Assembly (NCBI RefSeq): GCF_018863395.1
Contig: NZ_JAHKRR010000003.1
Location: forward strand, 434,001 to 498,000
Direction of reading: 5' to 3'
Source: Sinomicrobium weinanense
GTDB taxonomy: Bacteria > Bacteroidota > Bacteroidia > Flavobacteriales > Flavobacteriaceae
Length of the DNA stretch: 64,000 bases
The position numbers were made by a program, and so were the translations under genes. Each line of letters starts with the position of its first letter. Position 1 is the first letter of the stretch. The notes under the pieces were generated by a model, which was not told where the DNA came from, did no database searches, and saw only the letters and a list, made by a program, of their open reading frames with translations. Shown here piece after piece: positions 45,645-53,937 of this stretch.

Positions 45645-46454
45645 TTAACCTAAAACCTTTGTTTCGTAAAATTGTTCGTAAGCATCTTCAAACTCGTAAA
45701 TGGAGACATAGGGCAACACAGGCTTGTCTACATTTTTCAGATATTCTTCCAGGTCTCCGGGTATTTTTTCCGAAGCTACCACAACTGCATCGGAATTGTC
45801 GATAGCCACCCTGAGGATATTGGAATAATCCGGATTTTCCAACGCACCGACATCGTCTCCGGAAATACCGTCGAACTTCACCTTTTCTATCATTTGCTTA
45901 TCTAACGTGCCATCGAAATCTTTGTTGTATACAGAAGTAACTATTTTACTGTCTGCAAATAACGGCTCATCGGCATAATATTTTTTCAGGTAGAGCGGTA
46001 ACATGCTGGCCATCCAGCCGTGAACGTGAATAATATCGGGAGACCAGTTCAGTTTTTTAACGGTTTCTACAACTCCCTTGGCAAAAAATATAGCCCTTTC
46101 ATCATTGTCCGGAAAGAGATTTCCGTCTTCGTCGGAAAAAGTGGCTTTGCGCTTAAAGTACTCCTCGTTATCTATGAAATATACCTGTATCCGTTCTTTG
46201 GGAATAGATGCCACCTTGATGATCAGGGGCATGTCCATATCGTTAATTACCAGATTCAGTCCGGAGAGGCGTATGACTTCGTGAAGCTGGTGCCTTCTCT
46301 CATTGATATTCCCAAACCTGGGCATAAAAATTCGTATTTGCCCGCCTCTGTCATTTACCATTCTCGGATTTTCATAAGCCAGTGAAGACACTTCGTTCTC
46401 CGGCAAATAGGGTATCATTTCGGAGGCAACAAATAACACTTTTTTATCAGTCAT
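45645..46454 (-). CDS. Short glycogen/starch synthase-like protein (GT5 N-domain only)
   Basis: Protein of 269 residues matching only the N-terminal Rossmann domain of GT5 glycogen synthases: KVLFVASEMIPYLPEN at the start, GGQIRIFMPRFGNINERRHQ, and PDIIHVHGWMASMLPLYLK, which matches the HxHDW-type segment. The KTGGL ADP-glucose-binding motif near the N-terminus is replaced by LPENEVSSLAYE, and the whole C-terminal domain is missing. Glucosyl transfer as in GlgA is therefore unlikely without a partner. The stop and the full-length C-terminus look genuine, so it is not a truncation artefact. Upstream of DUF4270 and glmS on the same strand. Confidence 0.85.
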   Translation of the reverse strand: MTDKKVLFVASEMIPYLPENEVSSLAYENPRMVNDRGGQIRIFMPRFGNINERRHQLHEVIRLSGLNLVINDMDMPLIIKVASIPKERIQVYFIDNEEYFKRKATFSDEDGNLFPDNDERAIFFAKGVVETVKKLNWSPDIIHVHGWMASMLPLYLKKYYADEPLFADSKIVTSVYNKDFDGTLDKQMIEKVKFDGISGDDVGALENPDYSNILRVAIDNSDAVVVASEKIPGDLEEYLKNVDKPVLPYVSIYEFEDAYEQFYETKVLG

Positions 46455-46527
46455 AAATTCGTTTTGTTTACAATAAAACTTTTGTCCAAGAAGCTGTTCG
46501 TTTTTTTCAAAAAACTCTCAAAGCACG

Positions 46528-46535
46528 CAAAAATA
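46528..46535 (-). promoter_or_regulatory. Putative -7 box for the glgA-like/DUF4270/glmS run
   Basis: TATTTTTG on the minus strand fits TAnnTTTG, with about 74 bp to the start codon. Confidence 0.5.
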
Positions 46536-46744
46536 CAAAAAATATGCCTAACGAACTCATTTCTACTTCCTCTATTCCCGGCAAAATCATCATTTTGAGG
46601 CGACTTTTTAATTTCCCGGTATGGAGCTTCCCGATTTTTGGAAGAAATCCCTTCCAAAAGTTAAAAAAGGCCACATAAAGGCCTGTTCTCAATGATTTTA
46701 CCCGAATATCTGAACACAAATATGTTCAATTCCATTAAAATACA

Positions 46745-46752
46745 TAGTTTTG
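46745..46752 (+). promoter_or_regulatory. Putative -7 box for panC
   Basis: TAGTTTTG fits TAnnTTTG. Repeat R lies between this box and the panC ATG, so it would be transcribed as a leader hairpin. Confidence 0.5.
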
Positions 46753-46756
46753 CCCT

Positions 46757-46798
46757 TCCCTTCGGCTTTAGTTTATGCTGAGCACAGTCGAAGTGCTC
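46757..46798 (-). repeat. 43-bp dispersed repeat R, copy 2
   Basis: Reverse complement of 7935-7977 with only a few changes; holds the same GAGCAC-n7-GTGCTC hairpin. It lies in the presumed panC leader. Confidence 0.75.
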
Positions 46799-46834
46799 TG
46801 GGACCGATGATGTTTTATTAATACAAATTTGACC

Positions 46835-47683
46835 ATGGCTGTTTTCCATAAAAAAGAATTGCTCCGGGCAGAACTTCTCGGGCTGAAAAAGGAAGGAAAA
46901 AGCATAGGGCTTGTCCCGACCATGGGTGCCCTGCACCAGGGCCACCTTTCTCTGGTAAAAGAGGCCGCCGCCAAAAACGACGTGGTGGTGGTAAGCATTT
47001 TCGTAAACCCTACCCAGTTTGACAATAAGGACGACCTGAGCAAATATCCCCGCGACCTGAATACCGATGTGCAACTCCTCTCCCCGATAAGCCCGGACAT
47101 CATCGTCTTTGCCCCAACCGTAGAAGAGATGTACACCGACAACGTATCTTCGGCCTCCTTTGATTTCGACGGGCTGGAGCTGCCGATGGAAGGCCGGTAC
47201 AGGAAAGGGCATTTTGACGGAGTAGGCACTATCGTAAAACGCCTTTTTGAGGCCGTGGAACCACACCATGCATATTTTGGCGAAAAAGACTACCAGCAGT
47301 TACTTATTATAAAAACGCTTGTAAAAAAACACCGGCTTCCCGTACAGGTACACGGATGCCCCATTGAAAGGGAAGAGAACGGCCTGGCTATGAGCTCCCG
47401 CAACGAACGCCTGACAAAAGAGCAGCGAGAGGAAGCAGGTTTCATCTACCGCACCCTGCAAACTGCCAAAGAAAAATTTGGCACGGATAGTGTAACAGAG
47501 ATCAGGGAATGGGCAACGGAGCAATTTCAAAAACACCCTATGTTTAACCTGGAATATCTGGAAATCGCGGATGCCAATACCCTGAAACCGGCAGATCATA
47601 AGGTAAAAGACAAGAAATACAGGGCTTTTATCGCAGTCTATGCGGATGATGTACGTTTAATAGACAACATTGCCCTGAATTAG
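46835..47683 (+). CDS. panC: Pantothenate synthetase
   Basis: Ligates pantoate and beta-alanine with ATP, the last step to pantothenate; 282 residues. The start is ATG 46835; an in-frame TTG 6 bp upstream is less likely. The nucleotide-binding motif PTMGALHQGH (28-37) has the two His residues of the HxGH signature. FVNPTQFDNKDDLSKYPR and the KMSKS-like MSSRNERL are intact. It is followed by panD, the supplier of beta-alanine, 121 bp downstream. Confidence 0.96.
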   Translation: MAVFHKKELLRAELLGLKKEGKSIGLVPTMGALHQGHLSLVKEAAAKNDVVVVSIFVNPTQFDNKDDLSKYPRDLNTDVQLLSPISPDIIVFAPTVEEMYTDNVSSASFDFDGLELPMEGRYRKGHFDGVGTIVKRLFEAVEPHHAYFGEKDYQQLLIIKTLVKKHRLPVQVHGCPIEREENGLAMSSRNERLTKEQREEAGFIYRTLQTAKEKFGTDSVTEIREWATEQFQKHPMFNLEYLEIADANTLKPADHKVKDKKYRAFIAVYADDVRLIDNIALN

Positions 47684-47777
47684 TTTTGGAGTCGTGGAGT
47701 TTTGGAGTTGAGTAGTTTTTGAACCGACACCTAACAAACTACACGACTCACCAACTCCAAAACTAAACAACTCAACT
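47683..47777. repeat. Word-palindrome of TTTTGGAGT units between panC and panD
   Basis: The left arm is TTTTGGAGTCGTGGAG, then TTTTGGAGTTGAGTAGTTT. The right arm is AAACTACACGACTCACC, then AACTCCAAAACTAAACAACT. Words are shared but their order is shuffled between arms, so the pairing is imperfect. It starts at the panC stop codon and ends 16 bp before the panD promoter box. Confidence 0.75.
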
Positions 47778-47792
47778 TAACACAAATATAAT

Positions 47793-47800
47793 TACCTTTG
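47793..47800 (+). promoter_or_regulatory. Putative -7 box for panD, almost on the start codon
   Basis: TACCTTTG fits TAnnTTTG and ends 4 bp before the ATG, the same arrangement as thiL. Predicts a near-leaderless panD transcript. Confidence 0.5.
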
Positions 47801-47804
47801 CACC

Positions 47805-48155
47805 ATGCAAATACAAGTAGTAAAATCGAAGATACACAGGGTTACGGTCACCGGGGCCGAACTCAATTACATAGGCAGCATCACCATAGACGAAGCACTG
47901 ATGGAGGCTGCTAACATCATTGAAGGAGAAAAAGTACAGATCGTAAACATCAACAACGGGGAACGCCTGGAAACTTACGTTATTAAGGGGAACAGGGGCA
48001 GTGGAGATATTACGTTGAACGGTCCTGCTGCCAGGAAAGTGCAAAAAGGCGATATTGTCATTATCATTTCTTACGGCATTATGGATTTTGAAGAAGCCAG
48101 GTCCTTTAAGCCCTCTCTGGTTTTCCCCAACGAAAAGGACAATTCCCTCAGGTAA
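47805..48155 (+). CDS. panD: Aspartate 1-decarboxylase proenzyme
   Basis: Makes beta-alanine from aspartate; 116 residues. The pyruvoyl cofactor forms by self-cleavage between Gly24 and Ser25 in NYIGSITID. The region [33 protein letters not shown] is typical. The chain ends normally (KDNSLR). It supplies the panC reaction next door. Confidence 0.96.
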   Translation: MQIQVVKSKIHRVTVTGAELNYIGSITIDEALMEAANIIEGEKVQIVNINNGERLETYVIKGNRGSGDITLNGPAARKVQKGDIVIIISYGIMDFEEARSFKPSLVFPNEKDNSLR

Positions 48156-48253
48156 GAAAGCCCGGCAACTTTTCAAACCCGATCTGATCCGAAAACAACA
48201 TGGCTCCGGCCTCCTGATATGGAAACGGGGATCGCGAAACGGCAAACCGAATA

Positions 48254-49219
48254 GTGAAAAAGAAATTATCCAAGACCATTCAGATAGTGCTCCCCCTTGC
48301 CCTGGGTGTTTTTTTGATCTGGTATACTTATACCAAGTTCACTCCCGAGCAACTGAAGCAACTGAAAGAAAACTTTCTCAAAGCAGACTATCTCTATATC
48401 TGGATTTCCATGATCTTCGGTATGCTGAGTCATTTCTCCAGGGCTTATCGCTGGAATTATCTACTGGAACCCCTGGGGCACAGGGCCCGGGTTCCCAACA
48501 GTTTTATGGCGGTCAGTATCGGTTACCTTCTCAATTTTGCCATTCCGCGTTCGGGAGAGGTATCCCGGGCAGTGGTGATCAACAAATACGACAAGGTTCC
48601 CTTTGAAAAGGCTTTCGGCACCATTGTGGCAGAAAGGATAGCAGACCTTTTTATATCGGTATGCATTCTTTTCCTGGCTCTTTTTCTGCAATTCGATACC
48701 TTGTGGGGATTGCTCAACACCCACAATATCAATGCCGGCAAACTGCTCATCATCGGAGCAGCCGGGATCTTGTTCGCCTCCCTTTTCTGGATCTACCTCC
48801 GCCGCACCCGTTCTGCCCTGGGCCAAAAGATCAAAAATTTTGTCAAAGGGTTGAAGGAAGGTATGTTGAGCATCCTTTCCATGAAAAAAAAGTGGCTTTT
48901 TATTGCACATACCCTGTTTATCTGGATCATGTATGTGCTGATGTTCCATATTTGCATCTATGCCTTTCCCGAAACACAGTCTATCACCTTCTCACAATCG
49001 CTGTCACTTTTTGTAGTAGGGTCTTTTACCATCGCTTTTACTAATGGAGGTTTCGGCACTTACCCTTTTCTCATCGCCGAAGCGATCCTCCTGTATGGTA
49101 TCGATTATACCGTCGGCACCTCTTTCGGATGGATCGTGTGGTTGTCCCAGACCGCCGTTATTGTGTTCCTGGGTGTGATTTCCTTTCTTTTCCTCCCGGT
49201 TTACAATAAAAATAACTGA
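48254..49219 (+). CDS. Lysylphosphatidylglycerol synthase TM-region / flippase-like membrane protein
   Basis: Inner-membrane protein of 321 residues with about eight helices, matching the LPG_synthase_TM (UPF0104) family. Typical segments are GMLSHFSRAYRWNYLL, SIGYLLNFAIPRSGEVSRAVVI, GTIVAERIADLF and TNGGFGTYPFLIAEAILLYG. The cytosolic aminoacyl-transferase domain of MprF is absent, so it may be a lipid flippase-like protein or have another role. The start is GTG at 48254; no in-frame ATG exists upstream before a stop. It follows panD on the same strand, as commonly seen in this family. Confidence 0.88.
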   Translation: MKKKLSKTIQIVLPLALGVFLIWYTYTKFTPEQLKQLKENFLKADYLYIWISMIFGMLSHFSRAYRWNYLLEPLGHRARVPNSFMAVSIGYLLNFAIPRSGEVSRAVVINKYDKVPFEKAFGTIVAERIADLFISVCILFLALFLQFDTLWGLLNTHNINAGKLLIIGAAGILFASLFWIYLRRTRSALGQKIKNFVKGLKEGMLSILSMKKKWLFIAHTLFIWIMYVLMFHICIYAFPETQSITFSQSLSLFVVGSFTIAFTNGGFGTYPFLIAEAILLYGIDYTVGTSFGWIVWLSQTAVIVFLGVISFLFLPVYNKNN

Positions 49220-49281
49220 GTGTTTACCCCAGGGTAAATGCATCTTATACAAAAAAGATTGTGCTTCTATCGCACGGTTCT

Positions 49282-49404
49282 TAAGGTAGGGTGGTGGTCG
49301 GTATTCAGTAATCGATATTCGGTGATCAGTATTTAGTTATTCAAAAAAACTGATCACTGTTTACCGAATACCGATTACCCCCCTTCCTCTTTAGCCTACC
49401 CTGG
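49282..49404. repeat. Longest word-palindrome, GGTATTCGGT family
   Basis: The left arm is GGTGGTCGGTATTCAGTAATC, in parts, then ATATTCGGTGATCAGTATT. The right arm is AACTGATCACTG, then TTACCGAATACCGATTACC. The outer ends GGTAGGG and CCTACCC also pair. It lies beyond the stop of the flippase-like gene. Confidence 0.75.
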
Positions 49405-49512
49405 TCTTCACGTTGTCTTTTCGTTAAAAAATCTTTCGCAATTTGAGATTGGAGCAATATTTAGTATCTTGCCATATCATCCAAACTGCCTATACACGAG
49501 TACAATAAGATA

Positions 49513-49617
49513 TTGAACGGGAATATCGAAGACAGCATTTCCTTTGTTAATAAGTCCGAAGCTACGGTTCCGGCCGGGCATCCGGAAATTTTGTGTTTGT
49601 TGTTCCCGAATACATAA
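49513..49617 (+). CDS. Possible 34-residue microORF with TTG start
   Basis: TTG to TAA frame encoding NGNIEDSISFVNKSEATVP followed by GHPEILCLLFPNT. The composition looks like real protein, and the frame stays open upstream to near 49469 without an ATG. It may be a remnant of a lost gene or a true short protein in the leader of the next gene. No family recognised. Confidence 0.25.
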   Translation: MNGNIEDSISFVNKSEATVPAGHPEILCLLFPNT

Positions 49618-49664
49618 ATACCCCAGATTAACCATACGCCAAACCTTATGATGTCTGTTTATAT

Positions 49665-50795
49665 ATGAAATCTTTATGCTATATCCTGTTGGGATTCCTT
49701 ACCGTAACGACTATGTATCCCCAAACCCGGTCGGTCCCTTTCGATTCTGAACACCTTGAGGAAACAAGGAACATACAGCTTTATGTACCGGAAAACTATT
49801 CGGAAGACCATCCTCACCCCCTGATCCTGGTACTGGATGCCGATCGCCTTTTCGATCTCGTGGTAGCCAATACCAAATTCTACGCGGCCAATGGCCAGAT
49901 GCCGGAAAGTATCATCGTGGGGATAGACCAGAAAGGAAAGGCCTCCCAGGATTGCAGCTATGATGCCCAAAGCGGGTTCCCCGCCGGAAAAGGGGCTGGT
50001 TTTTTCGAGTTTATAGGCATGGAACTACTGCCTTCGATATCCGAGAAATACAACCTGGCCAACTTTAAAATGATCATCGGGCATCTTTTTACAGGCAATT
50101 TTATTAATTACTACCTCTTTAAGGACGACCCCCTGTTCGATGCTTATATCGACATACACCCGGACTTTGCCCCTAATATTGAAAAGCTCCTCCAAAAGCG
50201 GTTATCCGGCATAAACTCGGTGAAATTCTATTACCTTGCCGCCGGGGAAGACGGGGATAAAAAACAGGTAGAGCGCATTCAGGACCTCAACACCTCATTA
50301 AAGACCATAAACAATGATAAGCTGTTCTACTTTTTTGACAGTTTCGAAAACACCGACGATTTTTCTGCCGCTTCCTGCGCCATCCCCAAAGCGCTTAACC
50401 AGATATTCTCCATTTACCGGCCTATTACCCCTAATGAATATAAAAATAACATACTCACTTCCGAAGCCCCGGTTTTCGAATACCTGGAAAAAAAATACCA
50501 AAGGGCCGAAGAGCTTTTTGGTTTTCACAAACAGGTAAGCCTCAACGACATGATGGCCATCTATGCCGGATGCCTTAAAAAAGAGGATTATTCTTCGCTG
50601 GAACAACTCAGTAAACTGGCCAAAAAGGAATTTCCCGGGACTATGATGGGATATTTTTTCGAAGCGGAATACCTGGAAAAAACAGGAGATCCGAAAAAAG
50701 CGACCCGAACCTACAAAAAGGCTTTCGGCATGGAGGAGATAGACTTCATCCACAAAGACCTTATTATGGAAAGGATTGAGGCGCTCAATTATTAG
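49665..50795 (+). CDS. Secreted esterase-like alpha/beta-hydrolase fold protein lacking the nucleophile serine
   Basis: Protein of 376 residues with a signal peptide (about 1-20). The N-terminal part is an esterase D-like alpha/beta-hydrolase: RNIQLYVPENYSEDHPHPLI, LDADRLFD, ESIIVGIDQKGK, FFEFIGMELLPSISEKYN. At the nucleophile elbow the sequence is IIGHLFTGNF, with Leu141 where GHSxxG would place Ser. The last 100 residues form a TPR-like helical region (EAEYLEKTGDPKKATRTYKKAF). It is either a non-catalytic member or a subfamily using another residue. Periplasmic or surface location inferred. Confidence 0.78.
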   Translation: MKSLCYILLGFLTVTTMYPQTRSVPFDSEHLEETRNIQLYVPENYSEDHPHPLILVLDADRLFDLVVANTKFYAANGQMPESIIVGIDQKGKASQDCSYDAQSGFPAGKGAGFFEFIGMELLPSISEKYNLANFKMIIGHLFTGNFINYYLFKDDPLFDAYIDIHPDFAPNIEKLLQKRLSGINSVKFYYLAAGEDGDKKQVERIQDLNTSLKTINNDKLFYFFDSFENTDDFSAASCAIPKALNQIFSIYRPITPNEYKNNILTSEAPVFEYLEKKYQRAEELFGFHKQVSLNDMMAIYAGCLKKEDYSSLEQLSKLAKKEFPGTMMGYFFEAEYLEKTGDPKKATRTYKKAFGMEEIDFIHKDLIMERIEALNY

Positions 50796-50903
50796 CAGGA
50801 CCGGGATATTTGGTGATCGGTGTCTGGTGTGTTGCCAGTTGCAAATTTAAAACTCAAACTTTCATTCTGAAAACTTTAAATGTCCAACCATCCAACCCTG
50901 GTG

Positions 50904-50911
50904 TATTTTTG
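50904..50911 (+). promoter_or_regulatory. Putative -7 box for radA
   Basis: TATTTTTG fits TAnnTTTG, with about 75 bp to the start codon. Confidence 0.4.
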
Positions 50912-50985
50912 GATTTCTCCCTGTTGAATCCAAAAAATAATACCTACTTTAGACCGGGAAAACACCTTATCCGAACCCGATAAAC

Positions 50986-52347
50986 ATGGCTAAAGTCAAG
51001 ACCTCTTATTTTTGTCAGAACTGCGGTGCCCAGTATGCCAAATGGCAGGGGCAGTGTACCTCGTGCAGGGAGTGGAACACCATTGTAGAAGAGGTGATCC
51101 AGAAAGAAGAAAAGCATACCTGGAAACAAGGGCCGACCAGGAGCAAAAGGGCTGTAAAACCGCTTAAAGTCAATGAGATCGTCCGTTCTGAGGAAAACCG
51201 GATGTCATCGGGCGACAATGAATTTAACCGTGTCCTGGGCGGAGGTATCGTACAGGGGTCGGTGATCCTGCTGGGAGGTGAGCCGGGTATAGGAAAAAGC
51301 ACCCTGCTGCTCCAGATCGCATTGCAACTCCCTCACAAAACCCTCTATGTCTCGGGAGAGGAAAGCCAGGCCCAGATAAAAATGCGCGCGGAACGCATAA
51401 ACCCCAGCAGCGAAAACTGCTATATCCTTACCGAGACCAAAACACAGAATATTTTTAAGCAGATAGAAAGCATAACGCCCGATATACTCATTATCGACTC
51501 CATTCAAACCTTACATTCCGACTATATCGAATCGTCGGCGGGGAGTATTTCACAAATCCGGGAATGCACGGCCGAATTTATAAAGTTCGCCAAGGAAACA
51601 GACACCCCGGTCATCCTTATCGGGCATATCACCAAGGACGGGAACATCGCCGGACCGAAGATCCTGGAACACATGGTAGACACTGTGCTGCAGTTTGAAG
51701 GCGACAGGAATTACGTATACCGCATCCTGAGGGCCTTGAAAAACAGGTTCGGCTCAACAGCAGAACTGGGCATATACGAAATGTTGGGCAATGGCCTTCG
51801 GGAAGTGACCAATCCGTCGGAAATACTTATTTCCCGGAATGAAGAATCCCTCAGCGGAACGGCCATCGCCGCTACTGTGGAAGGTATCCGCCCCCTGATG
51901 ATAGAAATACAGGCACTGGTGAGTACGGCCGTCTACGGCACACCGCAACGCAGTACCACGGGCTACAATGCAAAACGGTTGAATATGCTCCTGGCCGTCC
52001 TGGAAAAAAGGGCCGGTTTCCGGTTGGGCACCAAGGATGTCTTTCTGAACATCACCGGCGGGATCTCCGTGGACGACCCCGCCATAGACCTGGCTGTCAT
52101 TGCCGCCATATTGTCCAGTAACGAAGATATAGCCATTGAAAAAGATATTTGCTTTGCGGCCGAGATAGGCCTCGCCGGAGAGATCCGCCCCGTACAACGG
52201 GTGGACCAGCGTATCCTGGAAGCGGAAAAGTTAGGGTTTTCTACGATTTTCGTATCAAAACAGAATAAAATCACCATAAAAAAACCGGGGATACGGGTGG
52301 CCTTAGTCTCCAAAATAGAAGACGTTATCAGCGATCTATTCGGATAA
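50986..52347 (+). CDS. radA: DNA repair protein RadA
   Basis: RecA-like branch-migration helicase of recombination; 453 residues. The N-terminal C4 zinc finger is CQNCGAQYAKWQGQCTSC (9-26). Then follow Walker A GGEPGIGKST, the RadA-specific KNRFG motif (ALKNRFGSTAE), and a C-terminal Lon-protease-like domain (DVFLNITGGISVDDPAIDLAV). All are intact. Its stop is followed by a 22-bp perfect palindrome and it is convergent with scoB. Confidence 0.97.
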   Translation: MAKVKTSYFCQNCGAQYAKWQGQCTSCREWNTIVEEVIQKEEKHTWKQGPTRSKRAVKPLKVNEIVRSEENRMSSGDNEFNRVLGGGIVQGSVILLGGEPGIGKSTLLLQIALQLPHKTLYVSGEESQAQIKMRAERINPSSENCYILTETKTQNIFKQIESITPDILIIDSIQTLHSDYIESSAGSISQIRECTAEFIKFAKETDTPVILIGHITKDGNIAGPKILEHMVDTVLQFEGDRNYVYRILRALKNRFGSTAELGIYEMLGNGLREVTNPSEILISRNEESLSGTAIAATVEGIRPLMIEIQALVSTAVYGTPQRSTTGYNAKRLNMLLAVLEKRAGFRLGTKDVFLNITGGISVDDPAIDLAVIAAILSSNEDIAIEKDICFAAEIGLAGEIRPVQRVDQRILEAEKLGFSTIFVSKQNKITIKKPGIRVALVSKIEDVISDLFG

Positions 52348-52395
52348 GACCGTGAATAATTCATCAATAGAGACGCACGGCCTTTTTGCATGTTT

Positions 52396-52417
52396 GAGAC
52401 GCACGGCCGTGCGTCTC
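52396..52417. repeat. 22-bp perfect palindrome GAGACGCACGG-CCGTGCGTCTC
   Basis: Perfect dyad at 52396-52417; a second half-copy (AGAGACGCACGGCC) lies at 52369-52382. It sits between convergent radA and scoB, so it may act as a bidirectional terminator. I recall similar GAGACGC-type palindromes as dispersed repeats in other phyla. Confidence 0.8.
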
Positions 52418-52463
52418 TACCGGAAAGGCAAAGACCGGGTGTTACAGCCCTACGGTAATTATT

Positions 52464-53117
52464 TTATAATTGCATTTCGGGAATATCACCTTCTACGATC
52501 AGCCTGCCTTCGGTAGCCCCTTTTATTTCTTCCACGGATACTCCCGGCGCACGTTCGAGCAGTTTGAATCCCTGGCCGGTAACCTCCAGCACGGCCAGAT
52601 TGGTCACTATTTTCTTTACACAGTTCACTCCGGTCAGCGGCAAAGTGCATTTTTTCAGTAATTTAGACTGGCCTGCCTTGTTGGTGTGCATCATCGCCAC
52701 TATAATATTGTCTGCAGAAGCCACCAGGTCCATCGCTCCGCCCATGCCTTTGACCATTTTTCCGGGGATCTTCCAGTTGGCTATATCGCCGTTGTCCGCC
52801 ACTTCCATAGCGCCGAGTATCGTCAGGTGTACATGTTGCCCGCGGATCATCCCGAAACTTGTTGCCGAATCAAAAAAGGAGGCGCCGGGTAAGGTGGTCA
52901 CTGTCTGTTTTCCTGCATTGATCAGATCGGCATCTTCTTCTCCTTCATACGGAAAAGGACCCATGCCCAGAACACCGTTTTCGCTTTGGAACTCTACATC
53001 TACCCCTTCCGGAACAAAGTTGGCCACCAGGGTAGGGATCCCTATACCGAGATTTACATAATATCCGTTCTTTACTTCCCTGGCTATTCGTTTTGCTATA
53101 CCGTTTTTGTCTAACAT
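52464..53117 (-). CDS. scoB: 3-oxoacid CoA-transferase subunit B
   Basis: Beta subunit (217 residues) of a succinyl-CoA:3-ketoacid (or acetoacetate) CoA transferase in ketone-body or branched-chain use. The catalytic Glu46 is in the motif FQSENGVLGMGP. GLGIPTLVANF-type start (VNLGIGIPTLV) and GGAMDLVA are typical. The A-subunit gene lies 32 bp upstream on the same strand. The exact acyl substrate cannot be told from sequence. Confidence 0.92.
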   Translation of the reverse strand: MLDKNGIAKRIAREVKNGYYVNLGIGIPTLVANFVPEGVDVEFQSENGVLGMGPFPYEGEEDADLINAGKQTVTTLPGASFFDSATSFGMIRGQHVHLTILGAMEVADNGDIANWKIPGKMVKGMGGAMDLVASADNIIVAMMHTNKAGQSKLLKKCTLPLTGVNCVKKIVTNLAVLEVTGQGFKLLERAPGVSVEEIKGATEGRLIVEGDIPEMQL

Positions 53118-53149
53118 AATAAGTGGATCATTGAAAGTTTAAGGGATGA

Positions 53150-53848
53150 CTACCTTTTCCTCACGGTTCGTTGCTCTATTCTTTTCTCATAGCGCTTTCC
53201 CTGGAATATTCGCTGCACGTAGATCCCCGGTATATGCACCTGGTTAGGATCCAGTTCGCCCGCAGGTACCAGTTCTTCCACTTCCGCCACCGTGATCTTC
53301 GCGGCACCGCACATACAGGGGTTAAAATTCCTTGCCGTTCCTTTGAAGATAAGGTTCCCGGCTTCGTCTCCTTTCCACGCTTTTACTATGGAGAAATCGG
53401 CCCGGAAGGCTTCTTCCATGACATACATTTTACCGTTGAACTCCCTGGTTTCTTTTCCTTCCGCTACTTCGGTACCGTAACCGGCAGGGGTAAAAAAAGC
53501 GGGGATCCCCGCCTGTGCCGCCCTGCACTTCTCGGCCAGGGTACCCTGGGGGGTGAGCTCTACCTCGAGTTCGCCACTGAGCATCTGGCGTTCGAACTCG
53601 TCGTTTTCCCCCACATAGGACGATATCATCTTTTTGATCTGATGCTTTTGAAGTAAAAGGCCAAGGCCAAAATCATCCACCCCGGCATTGTTGGAAATAC
53701 AGGTTAGGTCCCTGATGCCAAGACGCACCAGTTCTGCTATACTATTTTCGGGAATTCCACACAAACCGAAGCCTCCCAGCATAAAGGTCATCCCGTCCCG
53801 GGCACCTTGCAGGGCTTCGGCAACTGAAGCCACCCTTTTGTTTATCAT
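53150..53848 (-). CDS. scoA: 3-oxoacid CoA-transferase subunit A
   Basis: Alpha subunit (232 residues) of the same CoA transferase. The motif [15 protein letters not shown] at the N-terminus is the CoA-binding GGFGxxGxP signature, and [17 protein letters not shown] and [22 protein letters not shown] are family-specific. The pair scoA-scoB forms a two-gene operon. Confidence 0.92.
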   Translation of the reverse strand: MINKRVASVAEALQGARDGMTFMLGGFGLCGIPENSIAELVRLGIRDLTCISNNAGVDDFGLGLLLQKHQIKKMISSYVGENDEFERQMLSGELEVELTPQGTLAEKCRAAQAGIPAFFTPAGYGTEVAEGKETREFNGKMYVMEEAFRADFSIVKAWKGDEAGNLIFKGTARNFNPCMCGAAKITVAEVEELVPAGELDPNQVHIPGIYVQRIFQGKRYEKRIEQRTVRKR

Positions 53849-53937
53849 TCCGTAAATTTTTAGGGGAAAAATACGAATAATTTAACAAAAAAGACGGTTT
53901 TGGCAGCCTGTATTTTCAAATACCTAAAAAATAGCCC

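Larger units (their letters stand above)
46455..46834. other. 380-bp divergent promoter region between the glgA-like and panC genes
   Basis: Contains a -7 box for each direction (46528-46535 minus, 46745-46752 plus), a small inverted repeat near 46633-46660 (TTTTTGGAAG/CTTCCAAAA), and repeat R copy 2 (46757-46798) lying between the panC promoter and its start codon. No gene seen. Confidence 0.65.
49220..49664. other. 445-bp intergenic region with a word-palindrome and a possible microORF
   Basis: Contains the palindrome at 49282-49404 and a 34-codon non-ATG frame at 49513-49617 whose predicted peptide looks protein-like. A weak promoter-like TAGTATCTTGCC lies near 49460-49471. Confidence 0.5.
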
